64,000 nt of DNA from Cupriavidus sp. EM10 (GCF_018729255.1 NZ_CP076062.1:62001-126000), one strand, 5' to 3'; positions 19,947 through 29,149 are shown, counted from the stretch's first letter. A program made the numbers and translations. The notes: a model not told the origin generated them from the sequence alone.

Positions 19947-20159
19947 TCATCGGCGGACGTGCCGATCGGCCATCGAGTGGCGATAGAGCACGACTACCAG
20001 CAGCAGAAGCGCCGCGTTTCGATTCAAGGTGTCAAGGAGGACATTCATTCCCGAAGCTTCCGCCATCTCCGCACGCATCCGAGGATGAATGCAGAGGAGG
20101 GCGATCATGACAAATGACCCCGGCATCGCAAGGAATGCCGCGAAGGCTAGCTTTTTCAT
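19947..20159 (-). CDS. small membrane protein (70 aa)
   Basis: Starts MKKLAFAAFLAMPGSFVMIA with GGAG upstream on the minus strand. There are two hydrophobic segments: residues about 3-24, and NAALLLLVVVLY about 47-60. The family is not recognised. A terminator sits immediately downstream, supporting a monocistronic gene divergent from the next plus-strand gene. Confidence 0.55.
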   Translation of the reverse strand: MKKLAFAAFLAMPGSFVMIALLCIHPRMRAEMAEASGMNVLLDTLNRNAALLLLVVVLYRHSMADRHVRR

Positions 20160-20281
20160 CGTGACTGACTCCGTTATCTGTTACCTCGGAGATGCGGTAC
20201 ACGACCTTGTATCTCGATTGCAGGTGGGTGATCTGCATAGCCAAGCATCACGCAAACGCTCCCCACCTCAAGGAGATACAG

Positions 20282-20812
20282 ATGAATGAAGCCCTTCCCA
20301 CCAAGCACGAACTTCGCCGTCAGATGCATGAAGCGCTGGGCAGTTGGCTGTATGCCCGTCGCGCGACGAGTAAAACTAAGCAGGAGCGAGCCGAACACGT
20401 CCTCGACTACCGTCGCCGGCGGAATCAGCTTGCGGCAGGGATGTACCGCGAGGAAGTCAATGCACGCGGGAATACCGTCCATCGCGATCTGGATGCGGAT
20501 CTGGCGCTCGGGTTTGTTAGCCGGGATCGATACGTGTATGACAGCAAGCTCTGCGGCGCCGGCTGGCAACAGTACGACACCGACCAGGATGCCCCTTACT
20601 TCGGGTGTTGGGTCAACCTCGAAAAGCGTTGGACCATGTGCTACGCCGAAGGCGACCGGATTCTGGTGAAATGCCCCAGCGAGGAATCGCTGAAGGCCGA
20701 GCTCGCCGACATGGATCGGTTCTATGGCCGGGCTCCTGCCGCGTTCACCTTGTTTGCCTCCGGTGGGCAGGCAACCCAGCTCGTATGCGAACGACCATCG
20801 GTCACACCCTGA
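20282..20812 (+). CDS. hypothetical protein (176 aa)
   Basis: ATG 20282 follows AAGGAG. The protein is hydrophilic, with a basic helical N-terminus (MNEALPTKHELRRQMHEALG, and DYRRRRNQ) and a Trp/Tyr/Cys-rich middle (FGCWVNLEKRWTMCYAEGD). No family is recognised. A single-gene unit closed by a strong terminator. Plasmid accessory genes of this size often act in DNA metabolism or anti-defence, but nothing here proves it. Confidence 0.6.
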   Translation: MNEALPTKHELRRQMHEALGSWLYARRATSKTKQERAEHVLDYRRRRNQLAAGMYREEVNARGNTVHRDLDADLALGFVSRDRYVYDSKLCGAGWQQYDTDQDAPYFGCWVNLEKRWTMCYAEGDRILVKCPSEESLKAELADMDRFYGRAPAAFTLFASGGQATQLVCERPSVTP

Positions 20813-20829
20813 TCCGTCAAGCCTCTACG

Positions 20830-20860
20830 CCCCCGTGTTATTCACGGGGGTTTTGTTTTT
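20830..20860 (+). terminator. intrinsic terminator
   Basis: CCCCCGTG (20830-20837) pairs with CACGGGGG (20843-20850), followed by TTTTGTTTTT. Confidence 0.9.
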
Positions 20861-20925
20861 CTGCGCGGCCATTAGCTGACGCTGTGAGCCATACCCGATC
20901 ACAGACCAACGCAAAGGAGGCTTTC

Positions 20926-21092
20926 GTGATCACCTGGCCTGACCTCAGGATTCCCCCATCAACCTCTGGAATGCCCCCAGGGTGCAGCTCCCCAGCACCG
21001 TTCCCACACATAGGGCGCAACCGACCAACGGGCACCGAGGGCAGTTTCGCCCCGTCACTGCGGAGATCCAACAGCTGCTCAAAGCCCGATGA
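20926..21092 (+). CDS. small hypothetical protein (about 55 aa, one frameshift)
   Basis: GTG 20926 follows AAAGGAGG at ideal spacing. It reads MITWPDLRIPP. After adding one C to the run 20953-20957 it continues INLWNAPRVQLPSTVPTH and ends EIQQLLKAR with stop at 21090-21092. The repaired tail reads as protein and the unrepaired one does not. A terminator follows. Function unknown. Confidence 0.5.
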
Positions 21093-21121
21093 CCTGCCAT
21101 ATCAATGAACTGCACCACCGA

Positions 21122-21158
21122 CGCCCTGGCTAGCAAGACAGCCGGGGCGTTTCCTTTT
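21122..21158 (+). terminator. intrinsic terminator
   Basis: CGCCCTGGCT (21122-21131) pairs with AGCCGGGGCG (21140-21149) with one mismatch, followed by TTTCCTTTTCC. It follows the small gene at 20926. Confidence 0.65.
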
Positions 21159-21203
21159 CCATCCACCCCATAGCCCCGTCACCAGCTGCCGCCTTCTGCC
21201 CTA

Positions 21204-21231
21204 TGCGCACTGCGCATTGCGCATTGCGCAT
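21204..21231. repeat. four tandem 7-bp repeats (TGCGCAT)
   Basis: TGCGCAC TGCGCAT TGCGCAT TGCGCAT run head to tail. The unit is partly palindromic (ATGCGCAT), so both strands present the same site. The array lies 140 bases upstream of the DNA methyltransferase start. It could be an operator array, an iteron-like protein-binding site, or a slippage-prone microsatellite. Confidence 0.7.
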
Positions 21232-21372
21232 AGCGTGCGCTGGCCGTGGATACCCGACCCGCCTCCGCGTCCTGCCCGACCTCCCACCGCTCACCAGGTT
21301 ACAGCCACCTGGTGGTCATCACCTGGCGTACGGCCATCGCAAGTGGCTCCTTTCAACCTCAGGAGATGACAC

Positions 21373-22809
21373 ATGAGCAAGCAATTGGAAACAATGGAGA
21401 TTCGGACTCTCGGCGAGAGGCGCGGCAACCCACGCCTCTGGATCGATGGGGACCAAGCCATGAGGGGAGGTTTTGCCCCGGGCGTGGAGTTCAACCCCAA
21501 GGTCGACAAGGAACGGTGCATGCTCACACTCGAAGTCGTTACGAGCGGCGGCGAGCGTGTGGTTTCCAAGAAGATCGTCCGCGATCGTGAGATCCCGGTA
21601 ATCGACATCAACAACAGCGACCTTCTCGGGATGTTCGTGAAGCTGGGTTTGACGGCAGTTCGCATCGTCGTCAAGTACCATCGAATCTTCATCCTACCCA
21701 TCGCCTCGGAGCTCCGTGCCATGGAGCGCCTGGAGCGCCTGAAGGCAAAGCTCGATGCAGGTGAGCCGTTGCTGATCGGCTCGTTCTCCGCTGGCATTGG
21801 CATCCTGGATCGTGCTGCGCACGAGGGGCTGCAAGCGGCGGGCGTCGCATCCAGGCTTGCAGTTGCCAACGAGATCCGAGCGGATTGCATGGCGCATGCC
21901 GTCGAGCGCAACCCTGTCTACGATGCCAAGACGATTTTGCTCACGGCACCGATGCAGGAGGTGGTGTTCGATTCGTGGCTAATGTCCCAGCTTCCGAAGC
22001 TGGACGGCATCGTCATTGGAATTCCGTGCAGCGGAGCATCCAGCGCAGGGCGAAGTAAGCTCAAGCTGACGCATCCCGAAGACCATCCTGACGTCGGCCA
22101 TCTGGTCGTTCCGTTCCTCGCGGCCGTGGCTCAGACGTCGCCGGCGTTCGTGGTAATCGAGTGCGTGCCAAACTGGCTGAAAACGGCCTCCGCTTCAATC
22201 TCGCGATCGATGCTGAGGGACCTGGGCTACGTTGTTCACGAGACGGTGCTCAATGCCGCGGACTTCAACATGATCGAGCATCGGCAGCGGATGGCAATGG
22301 TCGCGGTCACCAACCCACTGTCATTCGACTTTGACATGGTGGAGGTGCCTGTTCCCCAAGAGCATTGCTTCGCTGAAATCATGGACGAGGTACCGCTTGA
22401 CGACAAATCGTGGAGCCGCCTCGATTATTTGAAGGATAAAATGATTCGCGATGAGGCCGCGGGCAAGGGCTTTAGGATGTGTGTGGTCGATGGCACTGCA
22501 ACCAAGCTACCAACCCTGAACAAGACGTTGGCAAAACGCCAGAGCACCGGCACGTTCATTCAGCATCCGGTTGATCCCGACCTGTTGCGTATCCCTACGG
22601 TGGCCGAACATGGCCGCGCGAAGGGTATCTGGACGGAAATGGTTGAAGGAACCACGCAGACGTTTGGACACGAAGTTTGTGGCCAGGCTATCAGTGTGCC
22701 GCCGTGGATTGCTGTCTTCAAAGCGATCGGCAAGACGCTCATCTCCTTCAAGGAGAGCGCAACCCTGACGTTCTCATCCTTTGTCAGGCCCGAGCTGAAA
22801 GCTGCTTAA
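21373..22809 (+). CDS. orphan C5 cytosine DNA methyltransferase
   Basis: 478 residues, RBS AGGAGATGAC. Methylates cytosine C5 using S-adenosylmethionine. The ordered motifs are motif I SFSAGIGILDRAAHEGL (about residue 136), motif IV GIPCSGASSAGRS with the catalytic Cys (about 217), motif VI as ECVPNW instead of ENV (about 262), and motif VIII EHRQRMAM instead of QRR (about 301). An extra N-terminal domain of about 120 residues precedes motif I. No cognate restriction gene is adjacent, so it is probably an anti-restriction or regulatory methylase of the mobile element. A terminator follows. Confidence 0.8.
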   Translation: MSKQLETMEIRTLGERRGNPRLWIDGDQAMRGGFAPGVEFNPKVDKERCMLTLEVVTSGGERVVSKKIVRDREIPVIDINNSDLLGMFVKLGLTAVRIVVKYHRIFILPIASELRAMERLERLKAKLDAGEPLLIGSFSAGIGILDRAAHEGLQAAGVASRLAVANEIRADCMAHAVERNPVYDAKTILLTAPMQEVVFDSWLMSQLPKLDGIVIGIPCSGASSAGRSKLKLTHPEDHPDVGHLVVPFLAAVAQTSPAFVVIECVPNWLKTASASISRSMLRDLGYVVHETVLNAADFNMIEHRQRMAMVAVTNPLSFDFDMVEVPVPQEHCFAEIMDEVPLDDKSWSRLDYLKDKMIRDEAAGKGFRMCVVDGTATKLPTLNKTLAKRQSTGTFIQHPVDPDLLRIPTVAEHGRAKGIWTEMVEGTTQTFGHEVCGQAISVPPWIAVFKAIGKTLISFKESATLTFSSFVRPELKAA

Positions 22810-22816
22810 CCCCACA

Positions 22817-22850
22817 CGCCACCGACTACAAATCGGTGGCGTTTTTCTTT
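22817..22850 (+). terminator. intrinsic terminator after the methyltransferase
   Basis: CGCCACCGA (22817-22825) pairs with TCGGTGGCG (22833-22841), followed by TTTTTCTTTT. Confidence 0.9.
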
Positions 22851-22864
22851 TGGTGGGTTGGATC

Positions 22865-23518
22865 TCAACGCGGCCCGCCGAGCCCCGCGTAGGTTTGGCG
22901 CCAGAAGGACGCCGCAGCGACGATTGAACGTTGATAGCTCGCTTCCGCAACCAGCGCCGCTGCGCGATCGGGGGCTTCATGCCGTGCATGGGTAGCATCC
23001 GCATCCATTGCTGCGGCAGACACAGTGCGAGCGGCACATTCGTCCTCTGCGAGGTGCTCGACGAGCTCCCAAACCAGCGAGCCATGTCGCGGTCTGCCGG
23101 TGCCAATGATTCTGCCCTGCGCATCCACGAGTTCAACCCAGTCGATCGCCCCTGCAGTCTCGTCCTCGTCAAGCGTTGCGGCGAGATGCTCCGCCCACAG
23201 AAACTCGACCCGCTCGGCCGTCAGGACTCGCCGCGCTGACTCCAATGTCGCACCCGGAACACTGATCAAGGCCCTTGCCTTGCGCGAAAGGTTGGCCGCG
23301 CTCGAGTGCTGCCCAAATGTGGCGACATCGACGAAACCATGAACTCGAATCCACCGGCCCACGGCTTTCAGCCTGGCCTCAAGTTGGGCAAGTGCATTCT
23401 GTGCGGACACATCGTCGCGCCCCAGCGTCGCCTTGCCGCGAACCAGAGCCGACAGAAGGTGATACTCAACCCTCTCTCTAAACGCCGCATAGAGCAATTC
23501 CGTACGCCCTTCAGTCAC
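22865..23518 (-). CDS. hypothetical protein (217 aa)
   Basis: The start chosen is GTG 23518 (MTEGRTELLYAAFRERVEYH) because GAGGGA lies eight bases upstream; a longer reading from 23647 lacks a ribosome site. It is alpha-helical and Ala-rich, with one beta-like block (IDWVELVDAQGRIIGTGRPR) and no signal peptide. The family is not recognised. It converges with the methyltransferase and is divergent from the conjugation operon. Confidence 0.5.
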   Translation of the reverse strand: MTEGRTELLYAAFRERVEYHLLSALVRGKATLGRDDVSAQNALAQLEARLKAVGRWIRVHGFVDVATFGQHSSAANLSRKARALISVPGATLESARRVLTAERVEFLWAEHLAATLDEDETAGAIDWVELVDAQGRIIGTGRPRHGSLVWELVEHLAEDECAARTVSAAAMDADATHARHEAPDRAAALVAEASYQRSIVAAASFWRQTYAGLGGPR

Positions 23519-23759
23519 GTGCTGTCCCTCAAATCCGTAGCCAGTGAATGCAGTTCTCCCGGCGGGGGGCCAGGGTGAAGCTGCTCTATCCAAGATGATG
23601 CCTTGTGGAGGGCAGGGGACGCTCCGGCGAGCAAAAGGAGATTTCACGCCAATTCAGCCGCGCCGGCCAGATTTGCATCCACCAAGCGCCATGCCGATGT
23701 GGCTCATTCGCCACACCCGCGCCCTCCACGACGTCAAATTATACAGAAGACGCCAATTC
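23519..23759. other. intergenic region between divergent genes
   Basis: No convincing gene. It contains AAGGAG at 23634 on the plus strand without a sensible ORF. It leads into the regulatory element before dsbC/traW. Confidence 0.4.
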
Positions 23760-23793
23760 AATACATAACGTGTATAGTTACGTGTGATGAATC
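23760..23793 (+). promoter_or_regulatory. putative tra-operon regulatory element (site 1)
   Basis: AATACATAAC (23760-23769) and GTTACGTGTGATGAATC (23777-23793) sit 84 bases before dsbC. They match, in opposite orientations, the element before traE (GGTACGTGTTATGTATC). AATACATAAC recurs before the gene preceding traN. They read as an imperfect dyad, suited to a regulator acting on the transfer genes. Confidence 0.45.
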
Positions 23794-23876
23794 TTCATTG
23801 ATCGCAGGACGCGGGCAACCGAAGATCCGATCGTATTTGGATACCCCTTCCGACAACTGAACCTGAGGGAACACGA

Positions 23877-24593
23877 ATGAAAAAGATTGCTGCTGCTCTG
23901 GCCTTTGCCGCCATGTCCATCGCTGCCCATGCTTCGCCTGAGACCGACAGCGTGATGGCGACACTGAAGATCAAGTATCCCAACACGAACTTCACCAGCG
24001 TCGAGGCCACCCCGATTCCGGGGATCTACGAGCTCACCATGGGCAAGAACATCGCGTACACCGACAAGGAAGGGCACTACTTCCTCTTCGGCAGCATGTA
24101 CGACATGGAAAAGCGCCAGGATCTCACCGCCTCGAAACGCGAAGCCGCCAACAAGATCGACGTCAGCAAGCTGCCCATTCAGGACGCGATCGTGCGCGTG
24201 AAAGGCAAGGGCACGCGCAAGCTCTACCTCTTCTCTGACCCCGACTGCCCGTATTGCAAGCAGCTCGAAGCGCAAGCGTTCCCACAGCTGGATGACGTGA
24301 CCATCTATACGTTCATGTTCCCGCTCGACTCACTGCACCCGCAGGCGAGTGCCAAGTCGGAGTCGATCTGGTGCCTGCCGGCCGCACAACGCGCTGCTGC
24401 GTGGGACAAGCTCGTCACCCAGAACGTCCCGGCGCCGGCGGCGAAGTGCGACAACCCGATCAAGCGTATTGCTGCACTGGGCGACGGCCTCGGCGTGCGG
24501 GGCACCCCGACCCTGTTCAGCGCCGATGGCCGCATCTTGCCGGGCGCCGCTGACGCTGCGCGAATCGACGCGTGGCTCAATGGTGCGAAGTAA
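23877..24593 (+). CDS. dsbC: DsbC-like periplasmic disulfide isomerase
   Basis: 238 residues with a signal peptide (MKKIAAALAFAAMSIAAHA), an N-terminal dimerisation domain (TPIPGIYELTMGKNIAYTD), and a thioredoxin-fold domain with DPDCPYCKQLE and the cis-Pro loop GVRGTPTLF. It isomerises disulfides in exported proteins. In SXT/F-type transfer regions such a gene matures Cys-rich TraU, TraN and TraF, and here it heads the traW-traU unit. An intact frame and the family's length make the call firm; TrbB is a related alternative name. Confidence 0.85.
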   Translation: MKKIAAALAFAAMSIAAHASPETDSVMATLKIKYPNTNFTSVEATPIPGIYELTMGKNIAYTDKEGHYFLFGSMYDMEKRQDLTASKREAANKIDVSKLPIQDAIVRVKGKGTRKLYLFSDPDCPYCKQLEAQAFPQLDDVTIYTFMFPLDSLHPQASAKSESIWCLPAAQRAAAWDKLVTQNVPAPAAKCDNPIKRIAALGDGLGVRGTPTLFSADGRILPGAADAARIDAWLNGAK

Positions 24594-24694
24594 TCAGGTG
24601 TCTCCCAACCACTCGCCTTCACGGTGAGTGGCGCATCGAAAGCCGCGGCCAAGGTCGCGGTTTTGTGCTATCTACTTCGTTGATCGGAGCCCAT

Positions 24695-25326
24695 ATGAAG
24701 GTAAGCCGCCGCACTACAGCGCTCTTCCTTGGCTTGGCACTCTCTACCATCGCCTGCGCGTCGTTTGCCGAGTCTCTCGGCCGATACGGCAATACCTGGG
24801 ACATCCAGGAGCAGGACGCTGTCGACATGATCAAAGGTCGGTTGACCAACATGGAGAAGCAGGGCCAGCTGAAGAAGTTCTGGGAAGACTACAGGAACAA
24901 GCAGCTCTCCAACCTGGAAAATCCCCCTCCAGTTCCGGGTATATCGACCGCAACCGGTCCAAAGGTGTGGACGTTCGATCCTACCTATACCTACCCTGAC
25001 AACGTGAAGGATCACCTGGGCAATGTTCTCGTTCCCGCGGGACCAAACTCAATCCGCTCGATTTCACTGCTCTGTCGAAGGCCATCGTGTTCATCGACGG
25101 CCGCGACCCGAAGCAAGTCCAGTACGCCAAGAAGCGCATCGACGAGAATCCCCGCGACAAGGTCGTTCTCGTCGCGGGCTCTTTCCTGAAACTAGATCGC
25201 GAATGGAAGCGACCGGTCTACTTTGACCAGCAGGGCATTTTGACTCAGCACTTTGGCATCAAGCGGGTCCCGGCAGTGCTTTCCCAGAAGGGGAAAATGC
25301 TGCAGGTCGAGGAGTTCGCGCCATGA
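24695..25326 (+). CDS. traW: F-type conjugal transfer protein TraW (one frameshift)
   Basis: About 210 residues with a signal peptide (LALSTIACASFAESLG). It is needed for F-pilus assembly in the periplasm. The C-terminal family signature PVYFDQQGILTQHFGIKRVP then QKGKMLQVEEF is intact. One base is missing at G run 25039-25041; repair gives AGTKLNPLDFTALSKAIVFIDG. The stop overlaps the traU start (ATGA at 25323), implying translational coupling. Confidence 0.9.
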
Positions 25327-26356
25327 AGAAACTCATCTCAGCGGCCCTCCTGCTCGCCGGTGCACTCTTCGGTTCTGGCACTGCGAACGCCGACGCGCTT
25401 TGCACGGGCAAGTTTCCCAACCTGATCTCCGACGTGTGCTGGTCATGCATGATGCCGATCAAGTTGTTCGGCACCGCGACTCTTCTCGGGGCGGCCAGGA
25501 CGACTTCGATTCTGGCCCCGTGAACCCGATCTGCTTTTGCCAGAACCCGCCGAAAGTCGGCATCCCGACGTCATTCTGGGAGTTCGACATGATGACGGAT
25601 GTGACTGCCGTTCCAGGCTGCTTCCCGCTGCTCGGTGGGGTGAGGGTGAACACTGGCGTGAATGCCGATGCCTTCGGCCAGATCTCTGATGACCAGTCGG
25701 GGGAGATCGGGTCTACCCGGACGTCGTTCATGCAGGTGAACCTCTACATCAATCCGGCACTGTACGTCATGGGCGCGATTCTGGACGATTCCTGTCTGGA
25801 CCAGCGGGGCATTGACATCCCTTGGGTGTCCTTCGCCGACCCGACGCACAACGATGATGAGCTCGCCGGCATCATCGCGCCTTACGCGTTCCCGTTCGGA
25901 GGGATGGTTGCCATCGGCGCAATGTCAGCCGATGCAGTGGCGGCTACTGCAGGCTTTCCGATCCCAGAGATCTTCTGGGCCGCGGGCGCCTACGGGCACA
26001 TGTATCCCCTGACAGGGAATAATGAGGCTCACCTGAGCATGGAGCAGACTGCGCGGCTCCAGACGACGCGCGTTCTGGCCAAACTCCATGCCGCCGGAAC
26101 GCAGTGGTCAGCGTTCGGCAGCGATGCCATGTGCGGCTACTACCCGCAGATCATCATGGATAAGCGGCAGTACAAGTTCACGCGCCTGTACCCAATTCCG
26201 CAGACCGTCAAGATCGCCGGCAAATGCTGCGACCCGATCGGGCGATCGCCCATTCTTACCCAAACAAACACTGAATTGCCCATGCCGGGCTGGAGGGACT
26301 TTGGCTATGCGATATTCCGCAAACGTGATTGCTGCAGCGGCGCTTCTCCTGGCTAA
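25323..26356 (+). CDS. traU: conjugal transfer protein TraU (one frameshift)
   Basis: About 344 residues after repair. Secreted Cys-rich protein for pilus assembly and DNA transfer. A signal peptide (LISAALLLAGALFGSGTANA) leads to CTGKFPNLISDVCWSCMMP, a TraU hallmark. The frame breaks in GGGG at about 25489-25492; adding G gives LLGGGQDDFDSGPVNPICFC. It then runs intact through PTSFWEFDMMTDVTAVPGC and ends GWRDFGYAIFRKRDCC, the family's C-terminus. Its 3' end overlaps trbC by 50 bases. Confidence 0.92.
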
Positions 26357-27041
26357 TGGCTGGGCTGGCACGGCCATCGCTCAGTCGCTCTCGCTACCAC
26401 CCGAAGCCGAGATCCAGACAGAAATGGCCAAGCACCGAGAAGAGGCGGCAGCAGTCCTTGGACAGAACATCAAGCCGGTGAAGCCGGGTACGTTCAAGGT
26501 CGAGGTCCCCACGATTAAGGCGCCGCCGCCAGTGCGAACGCAGAGTCTGGACGACATCATGCAGCAGTATGCAGAGGCCAAGAAGGGTGGCCCGGCGCCG
26601 GCAAAGCAGGGGGCGAACGACCTCATCATCTTTGTCTCGTTCTCGATGCCAAAGCCCGTCCTTACTGAGCTGGCTCGACAGGCCAAGGAGACGGGCGCCG
26701 TTATGGTGGTCCGCGGTTTCAAGGACGGGTCGCTCAAAGCAACCAAGCTCGCCGCGCTCGAAGTCAACCGAGCGGGCGCCCCATGGGAGATCCATCCGGA
26801 CCTCTTCAAGGCGTTCAAGGTAACCGCAGTGCCGACGTTTGTGGTTGCGAGTGCGGAGGCCGAATCCGTGCTTGACGACGGCTGCTCGCCGGAGACAGCC
26901 TACTCGGCGGTGGCCGGCAACATGTCCGTCGAGCTAGCCCTGGACACGATCCGCCGGCGGGCGCAGCCAACGATCGCAAAGCTCGCTGAGAACCGCCTCG
27001 CGGCCATCCGAGCCAAGAATCAGCCCGGCACATTGCGATGA
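26307..27041 (+). CDS. trbC: F-type pilus assembly protein TrbC
   Basis: 244 residues, ATG 26307 inside the end of traU. Signal peptide NVIAAAALLLANGWAGTAIA. The body has the TrbC_Ftype block LIIFVSFSMPKPVLTELARQ, then GAVMVVRGF, WEIHPDLFKAFKVTAVPTFV. This is a thioredoxin-like fold without CxxC. It works with TraW and TraU in the periplasm. The frame is intact and the position after traU is the usual one. Confidence 0.88.
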   Translation: MRYSANVIAAAALLLANGWAGTAIAQSLSLPPEAEIQTEMAKHREEAAAVLGQNIKPVKPGTFKVEVPTIKAPPPVRTQSLDDIMQQYAEAKKGGPAPAKQGANDLIIFVSFSMPKPVLTELARQAKETGAVMVVRGFKDGSLKATKLAALEVNRAGAPWEIHPDLFKAFKVTAVPTFVVASAEAESVLDDGCSPETAYSAVAGNMSVELALDTIRRRAQPTIAKLAENRLAAIRAKNQPGTLR

Positions 27042-27144
27042 ACGGGCCTTGCTGGCGGGACGGCACCGGTCCGACCGCCAGCGGGGCTTGAGCCCAGGAC
27101 ATCAGCCTCCAAACCCGGTTCTTGTGGTTACCAAGGAGAAAATT

Positions 27145-27916
27145 ATGCAGAAAATGCTTGGCATGGCCGTGGCCATGTCGACCCTATCCCTCTCCGCGAT
27201 CGCCGGCGGTACTACGACGGTGAAATCGACTTTCCCGAACGTTGTACCTGTCGAGCAGGTTCGCCCGGCGGTCGAGCGCATCAATGGCGCCGACGGGGTC
27301 AAACCCGGCGACACACGTACCGCCGCACCAGGTGCAAAGCTCATGGAGTTCACGGTCTCGACCAAGACGACCACGCCGCTCCTGGAGGTTGTCCGAGAGG
27401 TGAAGCTCGAGGCCGGCGACGCTTCCCTGTCCCTCAAGGCTGGCGCCCGCGTTGCGCCGGCGGCAAAGATCGTCGACAAGGAGGGAGGACCTTCTATCTG
27501 GTCAAGGCCGCCCTGAGAGCAGCTCGCTCTTCGCCCGGAATCGCTACTTCGCCATTACGGACACCGGCGCAGTACTCGAGAACGCACTGAAGGCGACGGG
27601 AGATACCTACGAGATGCAGGAACCTGTCTCGATCACCCCGGGCGACATGGTGATCACCAAGTCTCGGACCAGCGGGCCAGCACTCTGCGGCATCTCAACC
27701 GTATTCCTTGGCGCCAACGACGGCGTGGCGAAGTACCGCGTCCTTCGGACCGATGCTTCCGGCCGAATCCGCGGCTCGCGCGACTTGGCATACATGAATG
27801 ATCTGCGGCTGATTTCGATGGCCGGCACCCATCTCGCGATCGACAAGGTCGAGCCGAACTCGGTAAGTGTCCGTATCGTTGGCTCCATGCCGGCGGCCTG
27901 CAGTACCGCGATCTAG
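27145..27916 (+). CDS. exported protein of unknown function in the tra operon (two frameshifts)
   Basis: ATG 27145 follows AAGGAG. Signal peptide MLGMAVAMSTLSLSAIAGG. Two single-base losses (G 27483-27485, C 27511-27513) interrupt it. Repaired, it reads VDKEGRTFYLVKAAPESSS into FARNRYFAITDTGAVLENAL and ends MPAACSTAI, about 257 residues, beta-rich. Last gene of the dsbC-traW-traU-trbC unit, so a periplasmic transfer role is plausible, but I do not recognise the family. Confidence 0.6.
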
Positions 27917-27958
27917 TTCCGACGACCACCACTCGAGCGCACCTGGAGGGCGAAAGTA

Positions 27959-27995
27959 AAAAGGCGGCACCGGTATCCGGGCCGCCTTTATTTCT
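27959..27995. terminator. bidirectional terminator between convergent units
   Basis: AAAGGCGGC pairs with GCCGCCTTT (27981-27989). T-rich tails lie on both sides (TTTATTTC on plus; TTTTTACTTTC on minus). It separates the tra unit from the minus-strand gene ending at 27994. Confidence 0.8.
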
Positions 27996-28242
27996 ATGTT
28001 CCACGCGACTCAGCAGCTCGCGCGGCCAGGCGTGTGAACACCTCGGCCATTTGATTGAGCACGCGCTGATCGCTGGGAATCTGCATGAGGCATCGTGCAG
28101 GCACCCCGCGCGACGTCAAAGGCTGCATTTCAATGTAGCCGTCGAGGTCCCGGATCAGAAGGCCGCTTGTTTTGACCTCTCCATTACGACCCAGGCACAA
28201 TTCCAGCGACTCAAACTTCACCTCTTGCTCTTGAACTTGCAT
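27994..28242 (-). CDS. hypothetical protein (82 aa)
   Basis: Start ATG 28242 (MQVQEQEVKFESLELCLG) with GGAG upstream on the minus strand. Predicted beta-strands then a helix (QRVLNQMAEVFTRLAARAAE). Not recognised. Small accessory gene in a minus-strand cluster that also holds ssb and rdgC. Confidence 0.5.
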   Translation of the reverse strand: MQVQEQEVKFESLELCLGRNGEVKTSGLLIRDLDGYIEMQPLTSRGVPARCLMQIPSDQRVLNQMAEVFTRLAARAAESRGT

Positions 28243-28311
28243 GACGATACTCCGGACATTGGTTGAGTGTGCATTTGCATTGCCCTTTGGTATGGCACGC
28301 AATGACGCGTA

Positions 28312-28347
28312 AGAAAAAGGGTCCGCATCGATAGACGCGGACCCTTT
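28312..28347 (-). terminator. intrinsic terminator for the 28368-29067 unit
   Basis: AAAGGGTCCGC (28316-28326) pairs with GCGGACCCTTT (28337-28347). On the minus strand it runs into TTTTTCTTAC. Confidence 0.85.
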
Positions 28348-28367
28348 CTGTGCAGTTGATTCCGATA

Positions 28368-28694
28368 CTAGTGGCCGTCGTGGCTATTCACGGACAGCGC
28401 CGGAAGGGCGGCGGTGTCAAACACCCCGGCCTCCTCGCGGCTTTGCTCCAGTCGCTCGCGCGTGGCCTTCCATTCCTGGTCGGTCATGCGTTGACGGTGC
28501 TTGGTCCGAACTTCACCATTGAGAACATGACGGAAACGGACGATGAAGTATCCGGGCGTGACGCTCGGCGTTCCTTCATACTCATAGATGTTGAAGCCCT
28601 TGGGGTCTTTCCCTGTGGTCGACACGGTCTGAGAACGAAAGAGACGGTTCACAAACGCCAGTGCGGCGAGTTTGAGGATATGCAGGATTGCCAT
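28368..28694 (-). CDS. hypothetical protein (108 aa)
   Basis: ATG 28694 behind TAGGAGATC. It begins MAILHILKLAALAFVNRLFR, a possible amphipathic or membrane anchor. A beta-rich middle (NIYEYEGTPSVTPGYFIVRF) and a basic helix (RMTDQEWKATRERLEQSRE) follow. Not recognised. It lies 10 bases after the next minus-strand gene, so the two are an operon ending in a terminator. Confidence 0.55.
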   Translation of the reverse strand: MAILHILKLAALAFVNRLFRSQTVSTTGKDPKGFNIYEYEGTPSVTPGYFIVRFRHVLNGEVRTKHRQRMTDQEWKATRERLEQSREEAGVFDTAALPALSVNSHDGH

Positions 28695-28704
28695 GTTTGA
28701 TCTC

Positions 28705-29067
28705 CTAGTGGATGTCGGACCCTTGCGATGACCTGACATAGGGGAGATGGAGATCATGAGAGCGGAAGAGCTCCTGCTGCGATGGTGGGTCCCACCGTTG
28801 CGCGACGGGCTCCCCAAGGCAATTCCACAGACGAACGTTGCCGTTTGCAGCAAACTGGACTTCAGCCGGTATCACGGCCAGAATCCGCGCATCCGATGAG
28901 CCCTCCATCTCGCGCATGGCCAGCGTCTCGGTGGCATGGAAGTTGATCAGACCCCAGTCCTGTACTTCGAAACGCCGTCCTGCCAGAGCAAAACCGACCT
29001 CCATTCGGCGTCCAATACCCTTCAACTCGGTCTCAAAGGCTTTCCGAGCTTGCTGTTGATGATTCAT
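28705..29067 (-). CDS. hypothetical protein (120 aa)
   Basis: ATG 29067 behind GGAGATCTGAC. It begins MNHQQQARKAFETELKGIGR; the rest is mixed alpha/beta with no motif I recognise. First gene of a two-gene minus-strand operon downstream of ssb. Confidence 0.5.
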   Translation of the reverse strand: MNHQQQARKAFETELKGIGRRMEVGFALAGRRFEVQDWGLINFHATETLAMREMEGSSDARILAVIPAEVQFAANGNVRLWNCLGEPVAQRWDPPSQQELFRSHDLHLPYVRSSQGSDIH

Positions 29068-29149
29068 GTCAGATCTCCATTCTGGGTTGATTTGCGATCG
29101 GATATGCGTCACAGCAAGTAGTAGGGCCTTCACGGACGCGTGCTGCCGG

